This document shows positions 34,038 to 43,378 of a DNA stretch of 64,000 nucleotides, one piece after another. Origin of the DNA: FEN-1073 sp963780865 (GTDB lineage Bacteria; Chloroflexota; Anaerolineae; Anaerolineales; RBG-16-64-43); contig CAWADT010000016.1 in assembly GCA_963780865.1 (NCBI GenBank), forward strand, positions 124,001 to 188,000, given 5' to 3'. The notes under the pieces were generated by a model. That model was not told the origin of the DNA and ran no database searches. It saw only the letters and a program-made list of their open reading frames with translations. Made by a program: the position numbers and the translations under genes. The stretch's first letter is position 1. Every line of letters begins with the position of its first letter.

Positions 34038-34808
34038 ATGACGAATGGTTCCCCGCTGATCGAAACGACCAACCTGATCAAACGCTTCGGCGACAAGGCC
34101 GCCGTGAACAACGTCAGTTTCACCGTGCGCGGCGGCGAGGTGTTTGGATTCCTCGGGCCCAACGGCGCCGGCAAAACCACCACCATCAAGATGATCGTAG
34201 GCCTCCTGCAGCCCACCTCCGGCGGCGTGAAGGTGGCCGGTTTCGACGTGCAGACTCAGCCGATGCAGGCCAAAGCCGCCAGCGGCTACGTTCCCGATAC
34301 GCCCAATCTCTATATGAAGCTCTCGGCCCGCGAGTTTCTGCGTTTCGTGGGCGATCTCTATGAAATGAAACGCGCCAAAGCCGAGGAGCGGATCGATGAA
34401 TTGCTGAAACTATTCGATCTAGCCGACGTGCGCGACGACCTGATCAACTCCTACAGCCACGGGATGAAGCAGAAGACCGCGCTGGCCGCGGCGCTGATCC
34501 ACGATCCGAAGGTGCTGGTTCTGGACGAGCCGACCGTCGGCCTGGACCCCAAATCCGCGCGGCTGATCAAGGACATCTTGCGGCAACTGGCCGACCGCGG
34601 CGCGGCCGTGTTTCTCTCCACCCATATCCTCGAAATCGCCGAGCGGATGTGCGACCGGATCGGCATCATCGACCACGGCAATCTGGTGGCGGTGGGCACG
34701 ATGGACGAACTCCGTTCCATGGGCAAGAGCGGGAGCAGCCTGGAGGATATTTTCCTCTCCCTCACCGGGGGGGCCGAGGAGGCCGAGATCGCCGAGGTGC
34801 TGCGATGA
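34038..34808 (+). CDS. ABC transporter ATP-binding protein (ABC-2 exporter type)
   Basis: A 256-residue ATPase. Walker A GPNGAGKT is at 40-47, the signature YSHGMKQK near 138-145, Walker B VLVLDEPT near 157-164 and the switch His in STHILEIA. The order and the D-loop (VGLDP) are standard for the CcmA/NatA-like class that pairs with ABC-2 permeases. Its stop overlaps the permease start (ATGA). Exported substrate is unknown. Confidence 0.92.
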   Translation: MTNGSPLIETTNLIKRFGDKAAVNNVSFTVRGGEVFGFLGPNGAGKTTTIKMIVGLLQPTSGGVKVAGFDVQTQPMQAKAASGYVPDTPNLYMKLSAREFLRFVGDLYEMKRAKAEERIDELLKLFDLADVRDDLINSYSHGMKQKTALAAALIHDPKVLVLDEPTVGLDPKSARLIKDILRQLADRGAAVFLSTHILEIAERMCDRIGIIDHGNLVAVGTMDELRSMGKSGSSLEDIFLSLTGGAEEAEIAEVLR

Positions 34809-36610
34809 CCGACGGGATCGCCGGCCCACTGCCTCCCAGCTATTCCCTGCTCCATTACGTTTGGAAGCTGCTCCGGCTGCAGGTGGAGATCACCTTCAGC
34901 ACGTTCCGGGCGGGCCGGCTGCGCCGCAAGATCGGCATGATCCTTCTTTATTTTGGGATCGCGGCCTTCGCCGGGTTCGTGTTCGTCCTCAGCTGGCTGC
35001 TGCTCGGGCTCCTGCGCTCGCCGGATCTGGCGAAATTCCTTGCCGATCAGGGCCAGCCTTCGATCGCGCCTTTCCTCGAAAGCGTTCCGGTCCTCATCCT
35101 GGCGGGATCGTTCATTGGGCTGGTCGTCTCCAGTTTTGGCGTGCTGCTGCAGGCGCTCTATCTGGCCGGGGATATGGACTTTTTGCTCAGCGCGCCGGTG
35201 CCGGTCCGCGCCGTCTTCGTCTCCAAGCAGCTCCAGGCGATCCTTCCGAACTTCGGGCTGGTGGCGCTGTTCGGGCTCCCGGTCCTTCTCGGTCTGGGCG
35301 CCTCGGGCGGCTACAACTTCCTCTATTACCCGATGGTGGTCATCGTGCTGGCGCTCATGGCGCTGGCCGCGGCGGGCGTGTCGAGCTTTCTGGTGATGGG
35401 CGTGGTGCGCATCTTCCCGGCCCGGCGCGTGGCCGAGGTGCTCGGCGCCGTCGGCGCGGTCGTTTCCATCCTCTGTTCGCAATCCGGAAACTTCCTCAAT
35501 GCCATGCATCCGGATTATTCATCCATCAGCGGGCAGCAGCTTCCGTTGAATCTGATCACCCGCTTCAATTCCCCCTGGATCCCGCTCTCGTGGGCCGGGA
35601 GGGGACTCGTGGACCTGGGCCAGGGCCGTTGGCTCAGCGGCTTCTTGTTCCTGGCGCTCACCCTCACGGCAACGGGCGGATTGTTCTACCTCTCGCTTAT
35701 CACCGCCGAGCGCCTGTATTACACCGGCTGGGCCAGGATGCAAGCGGGAGGCAGGAAGAAACGGACTGCCGCGAAGCTTCCTGTTTCTCCGGCTCCCGCC
35801 GCCGCGGCCGTTCGTCCCGCCGCGGAATCGCCCCTGGCGCGGTTCGTCCCAGCGCCCGTGCTCGGAATCGTCGGCAAAGATTTCCTCACCCTGCGCCGCG
35901 ATCCGCGCAGCATGTCGCAACTCGTCACACCGCTCATCGTCGCCCTCGTCTACGGAGTCTTCCTGTTGCGTCCGGGAGGCTTGTCCTCTCCGGATACGGC
36001 CGGTGCGCCGGTTTGGTTTCTGCAGGGGGTGCAAAGCATCATGGCCTACGGAAGCGTGGGCTTGGCCATGTTCGTCGGCTGGTCGCTTCAATCGCGCCTG
36101 GCGCTCATGGCCTTCTCGCAGGAAGGAAAAAATTACTGGATCCTTAAATGCGCGCCGATCTCGAGCCTGCGCCTGGTGGTCGCCAAGTTCCTGGTGGCCT
36201 ATTTGCCGGCCCTCGTCCTCGGATGGGCGTGCATGCTCGTCGTCTCGCTGTTAAAGGCCACCCCGATTTCCATATTCGCATTCGGCCTGATCGTCGTGGC
36301 GTTCTCCATCTCCGGCACGGCCGGGATCAACCTCACCTACGGCATCCTCGGAGTCAACCTGACGTGGGAGGACCCGCGCCGGATGAATGCGGGATTCTCG
36401 GGCTGCCTCAGCCCGCTGTTCAGCGTGATCTATCTGGCCGTCGACGCCGGCTTGTTCATCGGTCCGGCGATGCTCCTCGGCGCATTCGGGGTTCCAGCGC
36501 TCGCGGGCCAGGCGGCCGGCCTGGTGTTGGGGGGCGCGTTCAGCCTGGCCTGCGCGGTCATCCCGCTTTGGCTCGCCTCCCGCCGGGTGGCGCGCATCGG
36601 CGAGAATTGA
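34805..36610 (+). CDS. ABC-2-type exporter membrane protein
   Basis: A 601-residue integral membrane protein starting at ATG 34805, overlapping the ATPase stop by ATGA. It has about twelve hydrophobic segments in two blocks: residues 40-290 (MILLYFGIAAFAGFVFVLSWLLLG, then several helices with VRAVFVSKQLQAILPNF) and residues 360-600, separated by a polar, Lys/Ala/Pro-rich linker near 315-350 (GGRKKRTAAKLP). The DFLTLRRDPRSMSQLVTPL segment begins the second block. The size and layout fit the putative ABC exporter families found in Chloroflexota and Firmicutes. It is intact. Confidence 0.85.
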   Translation: MTDGIAGPLPPSYSLLHYVWKLLRLQVEITFSTFRAGRLRRKIGMILLYFGIAAFAGFVFVLSWLLLGLLRSPDLAKFLADQGQPSIAPFLESVPVLILAGSFIGLVVSSFGVLLQALYLAGDMDFLLSAPVPVRAVFVSKQLQAILPNFGLVALFGLPVLLGLGASGGYNFLYYPMVVIVLALMALAAAGVSSFLVMGVVRIFPARRVAEVLGAVGAVVSILCSQSGNFLNAMHPDYSSISGQQLPLNLITRFNSPWIPLSWAGRGLVDLGQGRWLSGFLFLALTLTATGGLFYLSLITAERLYYTGWARMQAGGRKKRTAAKLPVSPAPAAAAVRPAAESPLARFVPAPVLGIVGKDFLTLRRDPRSMSQLVTPLIVALVYGVFLLRPGGLSSPDTAGAPVWFLQGVQSIMAYGSVGLAMFVGWSLQSRLALMAFSQEGKNYWILKCAPISSLRLVVAKFLVAYLPALVLGWACMLVVSLLKATPISIFAFGLIVVAFSISGTAGINLTYGILGVNLTWEDPRRMNAGFSGCLSPLFSVIYLAVDAGLFIGPAMLLGAFGVPALAGQAAGLVLGGAFSLACAVIPLWLASRRVARIGEN

Positions 36611-36675
36611 TACTCCTCTTCTCCGGCCCACAGGAATAAGAACGTCTCCATTTATTTCAGATTGCAGAGAAACAA

Positions 36676-36740
36676 ATTCTCACTGCAAAGCCGCAAAGGG
36701 CGCAAAGTTTTTTTGTAATTTCTTTACGGCCTTCGCGTCA
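36676..36740 (+). repeat. Dispersed repeat family C
   Basis: CTCACTGCAAAGCCGCAAAG then GGCGCAAAG and TTTTTTTGTAATTTC, matching the copy at 27972-28010. Confidence 0.5.
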
Positions 36741-36869
36741 TTGCAATATGAAAAAGCCTTCTTGCGGTTCTGGCATCCAGTAAACACAGGAAGACTTTCC
36801 CCAATCCCGGCCATCATTTTCCACTCCTCCTTTGTCCTTTATAATGGAATCATGAGACCGCTGAAACAG

Positions 36870-37010
36870 TCCGTTCATCGGGGGATAAATCCCCCGACTA
36901 TCAACATCGCCGGCCCCCGCTTCGCGAGGACAGGCTAAAGCCGGCTCTAAGAGCCCGGTTTTAACCGGGCGATGTTGATAGTTCGGAGCTTTAGCTCCGG
37001 ACGGACATGC
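36870..37010 (+). repeat. Dispersed repeat family F, long hairpin element
   Basis: Perfect 15-base inverted repeat ACTATCAACATCGCC (36897-36911) / GGCGATGTTGATAGT (36969-36983) with nested hairpins CGGGGGATAAATCCCCCG, GCCCGGTTTTAACCGGGC and TCGGAGCTTTAGCTCCGG. Similar CCGGGTAAACCCGG cores occur near 41268-41300 and 43060-43095. It fills most of the gap before the heterodimeric exporter. Confidence 0.65.
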
Positions 37011-37050
37011 TTTCCGGTGCTCTCATTAAAATCCTTCCCGGCCGAGACCC

Positions 37051-38829
37051 ATGAACCATATTTTCAGTCTGAGTTCTTTCGTTCGTCCCTACTGGAAGCG
37101 GGCCGTGCTGGCCCTCGTCCTCCTCAGTACGCTCGTGGTGATGGATCTCTCCATCCCGCGGCTGATCGAGCGGATCATCGATCAGGGCATCGACCGGAAC
37201 GATATGACGGTGGTGGCGACCACCGCCGCGCTGATGATCTTCCTCTCGCTGCTGAGCGCGGTGATCGCCATCGGCAACAATTATTTCTCCGTGCAGGTCG
37301 GGGAAGGCGTGGCCCGCGACCTGCGCGAGGCGCTGTTCCTGAAGATCCAATCCTTCTCGTACGGCAACCTCGACCGGCAGCATACCGGCCCGCTGATGAC
37401 CCGCCTCACCAGCGACGTCGCCGCGCTCAAGACCCTTACGCAGATCACCCTGCGGATCGGCACGCGCGGCCCGCTGCTCATGACCGGCAGCGTGCTGCTG
37501 ATGTTCCTCACCAATTCGCGCCTCGCGCTCACCCTCTTCCCGCTGCTGGCGGTCACGGCGGCGATCATCGTTCTGTTCATCGTCAATCTGGAGCCGCTTT
37601 TCCTCGGAGTCCAGCAGCGGCTGGACCGGCTCAATAGCGTCTTGCAGGAAAACATCGCCGGCGTCCGGCTGGTGCGGGCGTTTGTGCGCGCGGACCTCGA
37701 AGAGCGGCGCTTTGCGGACGCCAACCAGGAACTGACCGCGCGCTCGATCCGGGTGATGGAATTCATGTCGGTCATGTCGCCCGCGCTCACGGTGTGCGTC
37801 AACATCGGCATGGTGATCGTGATTTGGGCGGGCGGGCTGCAGGCCATCCGCGGGGAACTCACGCTGGGGCAGATTGTGGCGTTCACCAACTACCTGCTCA
37901 CGACCATGACCCCGCTGATCATGATGACCAACCTCTCCAATACCTGGGCGGCGGGGATCGCTTCGGCCGAGCGCGTGGACGAAGTGCTCGCCACCGTTCC
38001 CGAAATCCGGGACGAACCCGAAGCCGCCCCGCTTCCTTCCGGCGCCCGCGGGCGGGTGGTGTTCGAGAACGTTTCCTTCTGTTACAACCCGGGCAGCTGC
38101 GAGCTCGTCCTGCGCGAGATCAATCTGACGGCCGAGCCGGGCGAGCGGGTGGCGATCCTGGGGGCAACCGGAGCGGGAAAAACCACGCTGGTCAATCTGA
38201 TCCCTCGGTTTTACGACACAACCTCCGGGCGGGTGCTCGTCAATGGGGTTGACGTGCGCCGCCTCCGGCAATCTTCTCTGCTCGCGGCCATCGGGATCGT
38301 CCCGCAGGAATCGATCCTCTTTTCGGGGACGGTGCGGGAGAACATTGCCTACGGCCGGCCCGGCGCCACGGATGAGGAGGTGGCGGCGGCGGCCAAGGCA
38401 GCCCAGGCTGACGGGTTCATCCGGGAATTGGCCGGGGAGTACGGTGGACGCGTGGAGCAGCGCGGCGCGAACTTTTCCGGCGGCCAAAAACAGCGCCTGG
38501 CGATCGCCCGCGCGATCCTGATGCAACCGGAGGTGCTGATCCTCGACAACTCGACCAGCGCAGTGGATGTGGTAACCGAAACCCTGGTCCAGGAGGCGCT
38601 CGAGGCACTGATGCGCGGCCGCACCAGCTTCGTGGTCGCCCAGCGCATCAGCACCGTGCTGCGCGCCGATAAAATCATCGTGCTCGAAGGCGGGCGCATC
38701 GCCGCGGAAGGGACTCACCGCGAGCTGTTGGCGTCCAGCCCGATCTATCGCGAGATTTTTGATTCGCAGCTCGGAGCGGGCCTGCCGCCGGATGAAAGCG
38801 GACAAGCGCCGCGGGAGGGGAACGCATGA
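37051..38829 (+). CDS. Heterodimeric ABC exporter subunit 1 (degenerate ATPase site)
   Basis: A 592-residue half transporter: six-helix transmembrane domain (residues 1-320) and nucleotide-binding domain (about 345-575). Walker A is GATGAGKT near 371, the signature FSGGQKQR near 476. Walker B ends LILDNS: the catalytic Glu is replaced by Asn, and the switch His is Gln (VVAQRIST). This is the degenerate-site pattern of heterodimeric multidrug or lipid exporters such as TM287/288 and BmrCD. It overlaps subunit 2 by ATGA, so the two are coupled. Substrate unknown. Confidence 0.9.
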   Translation: MNHIFSLSSFVRPYWKRAVLALVLLSTLVVMDLSIPRLIERIIDQGIDRNDMTVVATTAALMIFLSLLSAVIAIGNNYFSVQVGEGVARDLREALFLKIQSFSYGNLDRQHTGPLMTRLTSDVAALKTLTQITLRIGTRGPLLMTGSVLLMFLTNSRLALTLFPLLAVTAAIIVLFIVNLEPLFLGVQQRLDRLNSVLQENIAGVRLVRAFVRADLEERRFADANQELTARSIRVMEFMSVMSPALTVCVNIGMVIVIWAGGLQAIRGELTLGQIVAFTNYLLTTMTPLIMMTNLSNTWAAGIASAERVDEVLATVPEIRDEPEAAPLPSGARGRVVFENVSFCYNPGSCELVLREINLTAEPGERVAILGATGAGKTTLVNLIPRFYDTTSGRVLVNGVDVRRLRQSSLLAAIGIVPQESILFSGTVRENIAYGRPGATDEEVAAAAKAAQADGFIRELAGEYGGRVEQRGANFSGGQKQRLAIARAILMQPEVLILDNSTSAVDVVTETLVQEALEALMRGRTSFVVAQRISTVLRADKIIVLEGGRIAAEGTHRELLASSPIYREIFDSQLGAGLPPDESGQAPREGNA

Positions 38830-40664
38830 GCGCCTCCTCTTCCGGCTCCGCGCCCGGCACCGCCGCCATCCGCGCCGTCATGCAACCGCGTGGTCCGCGA
38901 ACCATCGGCCGAATCGAAAAGGCGCGGGATCCCCGCAGCGCGCTCCGGCGGTTGCTGCCCTACCTCGGCCGGTCCCCGTTCCTGCTCGTGCTGGCGTTCG
39001 TTTCCGTCCTGATCTACACCGCCCTCGGCATTCTCGGGCCCTACCTGATCGGCGTGGCCATCGATACCTTCATCACCGGCAAGGATCCGGCCGGGCTCGC
39101 GCGCATCGCGCTTTGGATGTTGGCGGTGTACGTGCTCAACAATCTCTTCCAGGCCGTGGCCGGTTGGCTGATGGCGGATATTTCCCAGCGCGGCCTGCAA
39201 CTGCTGCGGCGCGACCTGTTCGCCCGGCTGCAGATTCTCCCGCTGCGGTTCTTCGACCGCAATCCGGCCGGCGAGCTGATGAGCCGGCTCACCAACGACA
39301 TCGACGCCATCAACACGGCCGTCGCGCAGAACATCACCGCCCTGGCCGCGAGCGTGCTGTCCATGGGCGGGATCCTGGTTGCCATGTTCCTCCTCGATTG
39401 GCGGCTGGCGCTGGTCTCGCTGGTGGTGGTGCCGATCACGCTGTGGTTTACGAGTTTTGTGGCCCGCTACACCCGCACGGGGTTCGAGCAGCTGCAACGC
39501 CACCTGGGAGAACTCAACGGGGTGATGGAAGAAACCATCAGCGGGCAGAAGGTGATCTCGGCTTTCCGCCGAAACGATTCAGTCGTCGCCGCCTTCCGGG
39601 AGCGCAACACGGAGGTCTACCGCGCGGGGATTTACGCCAACACGTACGCGCTGCTCTTAATGCCGCTGACGACGGTGCTCGGAAACTTTTTCGTCATCGT
39701 GATCGCCGCGTTCGGCGGATTCCTGGCCCTGCAGGGCTTCGTCAGCGTGGGTCTGATCGCCGCCTTCATCAACTACGCGCAAAACTTCGTCAACCCGGTG
39801 CGCCAGCTGGCCAACCTGTACAACACCGTCCAGGCGGCGCTGGCCGGCGCGGAGCGGGTGTTCGAGATCATCGACACCGCGCCCGAACCCGAAGACGCGC
39901 CCGGCGCCGCCGCGCCCGAGACGATCCGCGGGAGCGTGCGCTTCGAGCATGTGGACTTTTCCTACACTCCCGGAACCCCGGTGATCCGGGATATGTCCCT
40001 CGCGGCCGAAGCCGGGAAGACCATCGCGCTGGTGGGCCCGACCGGGGCCGGGAAGACGACCATCATCAACCTGCTCTCGCGCTTCTACGAGGTGGACGGC
40101 GGCGGGATTTCCGTCGACGGAACCGACATCCGCGACATCCGCAAGGATTTCCTGCGCGGCCGGCTCGGGATCGTCCTGCAGGACATGTTCCTGTTTTCCA
40201 CCTCGGTGATGGAAAACATTCGCTACGGGCGGATCGACGCGAGCGACGAGGAAGTCGTCCGCGCGGCGCAGATCGCCGACGCGGACCATTTCATCTGCCA
40301 GCTTCCGAAGGGGTACCAAACGGTGCTTTCGGAGCGCGCCGGCAACCTCAGCCAGGGGCAGCGCCAATTGCTCGCGATCGCGCGGGCGATCATCGCCGAT
40401 CCGAATATCCTGATTCTCGACGAGGCGACGAGTTCCGTCGACACCCGCACGGAAGTGCGGATCCAGAAGGCGCTCCTGCGGCTGATGCGCGGCCGGACGA
40501 GCTTCGTCATCGCCCACCGGCTCTCCACCATCCGCGATGCGGATTGCGTGCTGGTGATCCAGGGCGGCCGGATCGTGGAGCGCGGAACGCATCAGGAGCT
40601 GCTCGACGCGCGCGGGGTGTATCATCGGCTGTACGTCAGCCAGTTCAAGGGCCAGGAAATATAA
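38826..40664 (+). CDS. Heterodimeric ABC exporter subunit 2 (catalytic site)
   Basis: A 612-residue half transporter. Residues 1-40 are an Arg/Pro-rich cytosolic extension, then a six-helix domain (45-350) and nucleotide-binding domain (about 375-605). Walker A GPTGAGKT is near 404, Walker B LILDEATSSVD near 528 with the catalytic Glu, and the switch His in VIAHRLST. The signature is altered to LSQGQRQL. Together the pair gives one intact site (Walker motifs of subunit 2 with FSGGQ of subunit 1) and one degenerate site. The start ATG 38826 overlaps the upstream stop. Confidence 0.92.
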   Translation: MSASSSGSAPGTAAIRAVMQPRGPRTIGRIEKARDPRSALRRLLPYLGRSPFLLVLAFVSVLIYTALGILGPYLIGVAIDTFITGKDPAGLARIALWMLAVYVLNNLFQAVAGWLMADISQRGLQLLRRDLFARLQILPLRFFDRNPAGELMSRLTNDIDAINTAVAQNITALAASVLSMGGILVAMFLLDWRLALVSLVVVPITLWFTSFVARYTRTGFEQLQRHLGELNGVMEETISGQKVISAFRRNDSVVAAFRERNTEVYRAGIYANTYALLLMPLTTVLGNFFVIVIAAFGGFLALQGFVSVGLIAAFINYAQNFVNPVRQLANLYNTVQAALAGAERVFEIIDTAPEPEDAPGAAAPETIRGSVRFEHVDFSYTPGTPVIRDMSLAAEAGKTIALVGPTGAGKTTIINLLSRFYEVDGGGISVDGTDIRDIRKDFLRGRLGIVLQDMFLFSTSVMENIRYGRIDASDEEVVRAAQIADADHFICQLPKGYQTVLSERAGNLSQGQRQLLAIARAIIADPNILILDEATSSVDTRTEVRIQKALLRLMRGRTSFVIAHRLSTIRDADCVLVIQGGRIVERGTHQELLDARGVYHRLYVSQFKGQEI

Positions 40665-40712
40665 TCTCTCACAACGGGTTTCTCCGGGAAGAAATTTTCG
40701 CAAGGAGGAAAC

Positions 40713-41210
40713 ATGAAACCGGCGCTGCTCGTGATCGACGTGCAAAAGGAATTCTTTACAGAAAACTCCGCGACGGCTGCCGCGCTGCAAGTCGCGGCCG
40801 ACTACATTAATTTCGCCATCGGCCTCTTCCGTGAGAAAAAACTTCCGGTCATCTGCATCCAGCATATGAATCCCGAGGACCATCTGGTCCCGGGCCAGCC
40901 CGGTTTCGACCTTCCCGAAATCCTGAATATTCTACCGACCGATCCGCACATTCACAAAACGTACAGCAACGCCTTCAATAAAACTTCCCTCGCGGAGATG
41001 CTGCAGAAAGAAGGGGTCGACACGGTCGTGATCACCGGATTTGCGGCGGAGGGCTGCGTCACGGCCACCTGCCGCGGCGCGAAGGACCTCGACCTGACGG
41101 CGATCATCCTGCGCGGATCGATTGTCGGCGGCAAGCCGGAGTTTGTCCCCTTCGTCGAGGCCACCCATGAGATCATTTCCTATCGCGCGCTGGCGAAGGC
41201 GCTGGAATAG
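40713..41210 (+). CDS. Isochorismatase-family cysteine hydrolase
   Basis: A 165-residue isochorismatase-fold hydrolase. The catalytic triad is visible: Asp9 (LLVIDVQKEFF), Lys82 (IHKTYSNAF) and Cys115 (GFAAEGCVTAT) with the cis-peptide-type motif before it. Members of this size include nicotinamidases, ureidoacrylate-type hydrolases and N-carbamoylsarcosine amidase-like proteins; the exact substrate cannot be told. ATG follows AAGGAGG at good spacing. It is 48 bases after the exporter and may be cotranscribed. Confidence 0.88.
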   Translation: MKPALLVIDVQKEFFTENSATAAALQVAADYINFAIGLFREKKLPVICIQHMNPEDHLVPGQPGFDLPEILNILPTDPHIHKTYSNAFNKTSLAEMLQKEGVDTVVITGFAAEGCVTATCRGAKDLDLTAIILRGSIVGGKPEFVPFVEATHEIISYRALAKALE

Positions 41211-41549
41211 AGCGAGAATTAATTTCACCGGTTCCCCCGGGGCAACGCTTCGAGCTTTCTTCCCAAGCCGGGTAAACCCGGCTGATCACCCGCGGGAAGA
41301 AGAATGACGAATAAACGCGATTAAAAGCGGAGAGTCCCTCTGTCATTGCGAGGAGAATGGGCGGCTGGACCTTGGCCGCCCATACGACGAAGCAATCTGG
41401 TTTTCCGAAAAAGAGTGATTTACTCACCCCTTGCCTGATTCATCCCGTAAGTAGAGGGTCGAGAGATTGCTTCGCCGCTGACGCGGCGAAGCAATGACAA
41501 AGATTGATGATCCATTCGAAAGCGGTTCTTCGTCATTCTCTGCTTCAGG
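41211..41549 (+). repeat. Intergenic stretch with families B and F repeats
   Basis: Contains the hairpin CCGGGTAAACCCGGC (about 41268-41283) and, at 41340-41500, two inverted family B arms: GTCATTGCGAGGAG..GACGAAGCAATCTGG and GAGATTGCTTCGCC..GCGAAGCAATGAC. No coding sequence. Confidence 0.55.
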
Positions 41550-41579
41550 TTGTCATTGCGTCACGTAATTCGATATACT
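41550..41579 (+). promoter_or_regulatory. Promoter of the PPOX-type gene, -35 in a repeat end
   Basis: TTGTCA (41550-41555), 18-base spacer, TATACT (41574-41579). The -35 coincides with a family B end (TGTCATTGCG). Confidence 0.55.
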
Positions 41580-41601
41580 CATCCTGGAAAGGCTCTGCGC
41601 T

Positions 41602-42003
41602 ATGACTTCGATCATTCCCTCAAACTTTACCGATCTTCTAAGCCGCGAAAAAAGAGCTTTCGCCGACCTGGCGCTGGTCCTCCGCGACGGCACGCCGCAG
41701 GTAACTCCGGTCTGGTTCGACTGGAACGGCGAACACATCATCATCAACACCGCGCGCGGCCGGGTGAAGGATAAGGTCCTTCGCCGCAAGCCGGTCGTCG
41801 CGCTCATGATCGCGGATCCCTCCAACCCGTACCGCTATATCCAGATCAAAGGCCGCGTGGTGGCGGAGACGGAAGAGGGCGCGTACGAACTGATATGCGA
41901 CCTGCAGGAAAAGTATCACGGCAATCGGGAATATCCCCAGCGGCCGGGTGAGGTGCGGGTAACCTATAGGATCAAGCCGGAGAAGGTCCAGGCCAGAGGG
42001 TAA
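41602..42003 (+). CDS. PPOX-class flavin/F420-dependent oxidoreductase
   Basis: A 133-residue split-barrel protein (pyridoxamine 5'-phosphate oxidase-like fold). Landmarks: FADLALVLRDGTPQVTPVWFDWNGEHIIINTARGRVKDKVLRRKPVVALMIADPSNPYRYIQIKGRVV, a pattern of the TIGR03618/F420-binding group. It is expected to bind FMN or F420 and reduce small molecules. ATG follows GGAAAGG. The gene is intact. Confidence 0.88.
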   Translation: MTSIIPSNFTDLLSREKRAFADLALVLRDGTPQVTPVWFDWNGEHIIINTARGRVKDKVLRRKPVVALMIADPSNPYRYIQIKGRVVAETEEGAYELICDLQEKYHGNREYPQRPGEVRVTYRIKPEKVQARG

Positions 42004-42089
42004 CCAACCCCTCCCCTATCCCCTCCCCATAATGCCCGTCCCCGAGCGTAACGAAGGGAGGGAGAAGGGAGAGAGGGAAGCGAGGAATC

Positions 42090-43007
42090 ATGCCTACAAA
42101 AAACGAATACATCCGCCTCGGCTCGAGCGACCTGCACGTCAGCCCGCTCGGAATGGGGACCAACTCCTGGGGTTCCAACGGCAAGCCGGACCCGGAAAAG
42201 AAAGCAACGTTCGAGGCGGCGCTCGCCGCGGGGATCAATTTCATCGACACGGCCGAAGTCTACACCTTGGGCGGGTCGGAACGAACCGTCGCCCAGTGTT
42301 TGGAATCGACCAAGGGAGAAGCCGTCATCGCAACCAAGTTCATGCCGTTGCCCTGGCGCCTGGGCAAATCCAGACTGGGCGAAGCGCTGAACCGCAGCCT
42401 GGAACGGCTTAACCTTCCGCGGGTGGACCTGTATATGACCCACTTCCCGTTCCCGCCTGTGCCGATCGAAACCTGGATGGACGGACTGGCCGACGCCGTG
42501 CAAGCCGGGCTCACCCGCGCCGCCGGGGTCTCCAACTATAACGAGCAACAAATGCGCCGAGCGCACGCCGCCCTTGCCAAACGCGGCGTGCCGCTCGCCA
42601 GCGACCAAGTGGAATTCAGCCTGCTCAAACGCGGCCCGGAACGCAAGGGGTTGCTGGCTGCGTGCAAGGAACTGGGCGTGACGCTGGTGGCCTACCGTCC
42701 GCTGTGCTCCGGACTGCTCAGCGGCAAATACACGCCGGAGGATCCGCCGCCCGGGTTGCGCGGCCGGCGCTATAACCGCGCCTACCTGGTTAAGGTCGCC
42801 CCGCTCGCCGCTTTGGTGCGCGAAATCGCTTCTGCCCACCGCAAGACTCCCTCGCAGGCGGCGCTTAATTGGATCATCTGCAAGGGCGCGCTGCCCATTC
42901 CAGGCGCCGGGAGTCCGCGCCATGCGGAGGAAAACGCCGGCGCGTTGGGCTGGCAGCTCAGCGCGGACGAGATGGCGGCGCTGGATAAGGCGAGCGAGAA
43001 AATTTAA
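42090..43007 (+). CDS. Aldo/keto reductase
   Basis: A 305-residue TIM-barrel NAD(P)H-dependent oxidoreductase. The catalytic tetrad is visible: Asp in FIDTAEVY with Tyr, Lys in VIATKFMPL, His in YMTHFPFPP. The C-terminal part has RGVPLASDQVEFSLLKRG and ALNWIICKGALPIPGAGSPRHAEENAGALGW (nucleotide-binding loop). ATG follows GCGAGG. The physiological substrate is unknown. It is 86 bases after the PPOX gene, with a G-rich hairpin tract (42004-42075) between. Confidence 0.9.
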   Translation: MPTKNEYIRLGSSDLHVSPLGMGTNSWGSNGKPDPEKKATFEAALAAGINFIDTAEVYTLGGSERTVAQCLESTKGEAVIATKFMPLPWRLGKSRLGEALNRSLERLNLPRVDLYMTHFPFPPVPIETWMDGLADAVQAGLTRAAGVSNYNEQQMRRAHAALAKRGVPLASDQVEFSLLKRGPERKGLLAACKELGVTLVAYRPLCSGLLSGKYTPEDPPPGLRGRRYNRAYLVKVAPLAALVREIASAHRKTPSQAALNWIICKGALPIPGAGSPRHAEENAGALGWQLSADEMAALDKASEKI

Positions 43008-43378
43008 AGATACATCCGGTGGACAAATGAAGACGATCCAGCTCGCCATTCACCCGAAGGTTAACTCCCGGGCCCTTAGCCGCGCCGGATAAACCCGGCA
43101 TTAAGATACCTGCCATGTCCGAGCCGCTGGAATTACCATAACGCCTTCCATCCGATATTATGATAGACTTCATCACAATCAAACACCGAGCGGCATCTAG
43201 ATAATAAAGCGCGCGGATTTCCCGAAAGAAATGGATTGCCCCACTCGCGCTGCGTATTCGCGGGGCAGGCGCGGAATTTTTTTTATGGGTTTTCCTTAAA
43301 GGCTTTATCCGTGAAATCCGTTCTCATCTGTGAAATCCGCGGTAAAAGGGTTTAGCGAACAATCTCAGGGAGATCCCC
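43008..43378 (+). other. Intergenic stretch with short hairpins and a family D piece
   Basis: About 370 bases: a CGCCGGATAAACCCGGC hairpin near 43082-43098 and a family D fragment (CCGTGAAATCCGTTCTCATC / CTGTGAAATCCGCGGTAAAA) at about 43310-43345. No gene visible. Confidence 0.4.

Noticed and set aside
34451..35509. Long minus-strand frame with Glu/Asp/His-rich composition over the ABC exporter genes
   Set aside because: Its composition is an artefact of the antisense of a GC-rich coding region; the plus-strand genes have clear motifs.
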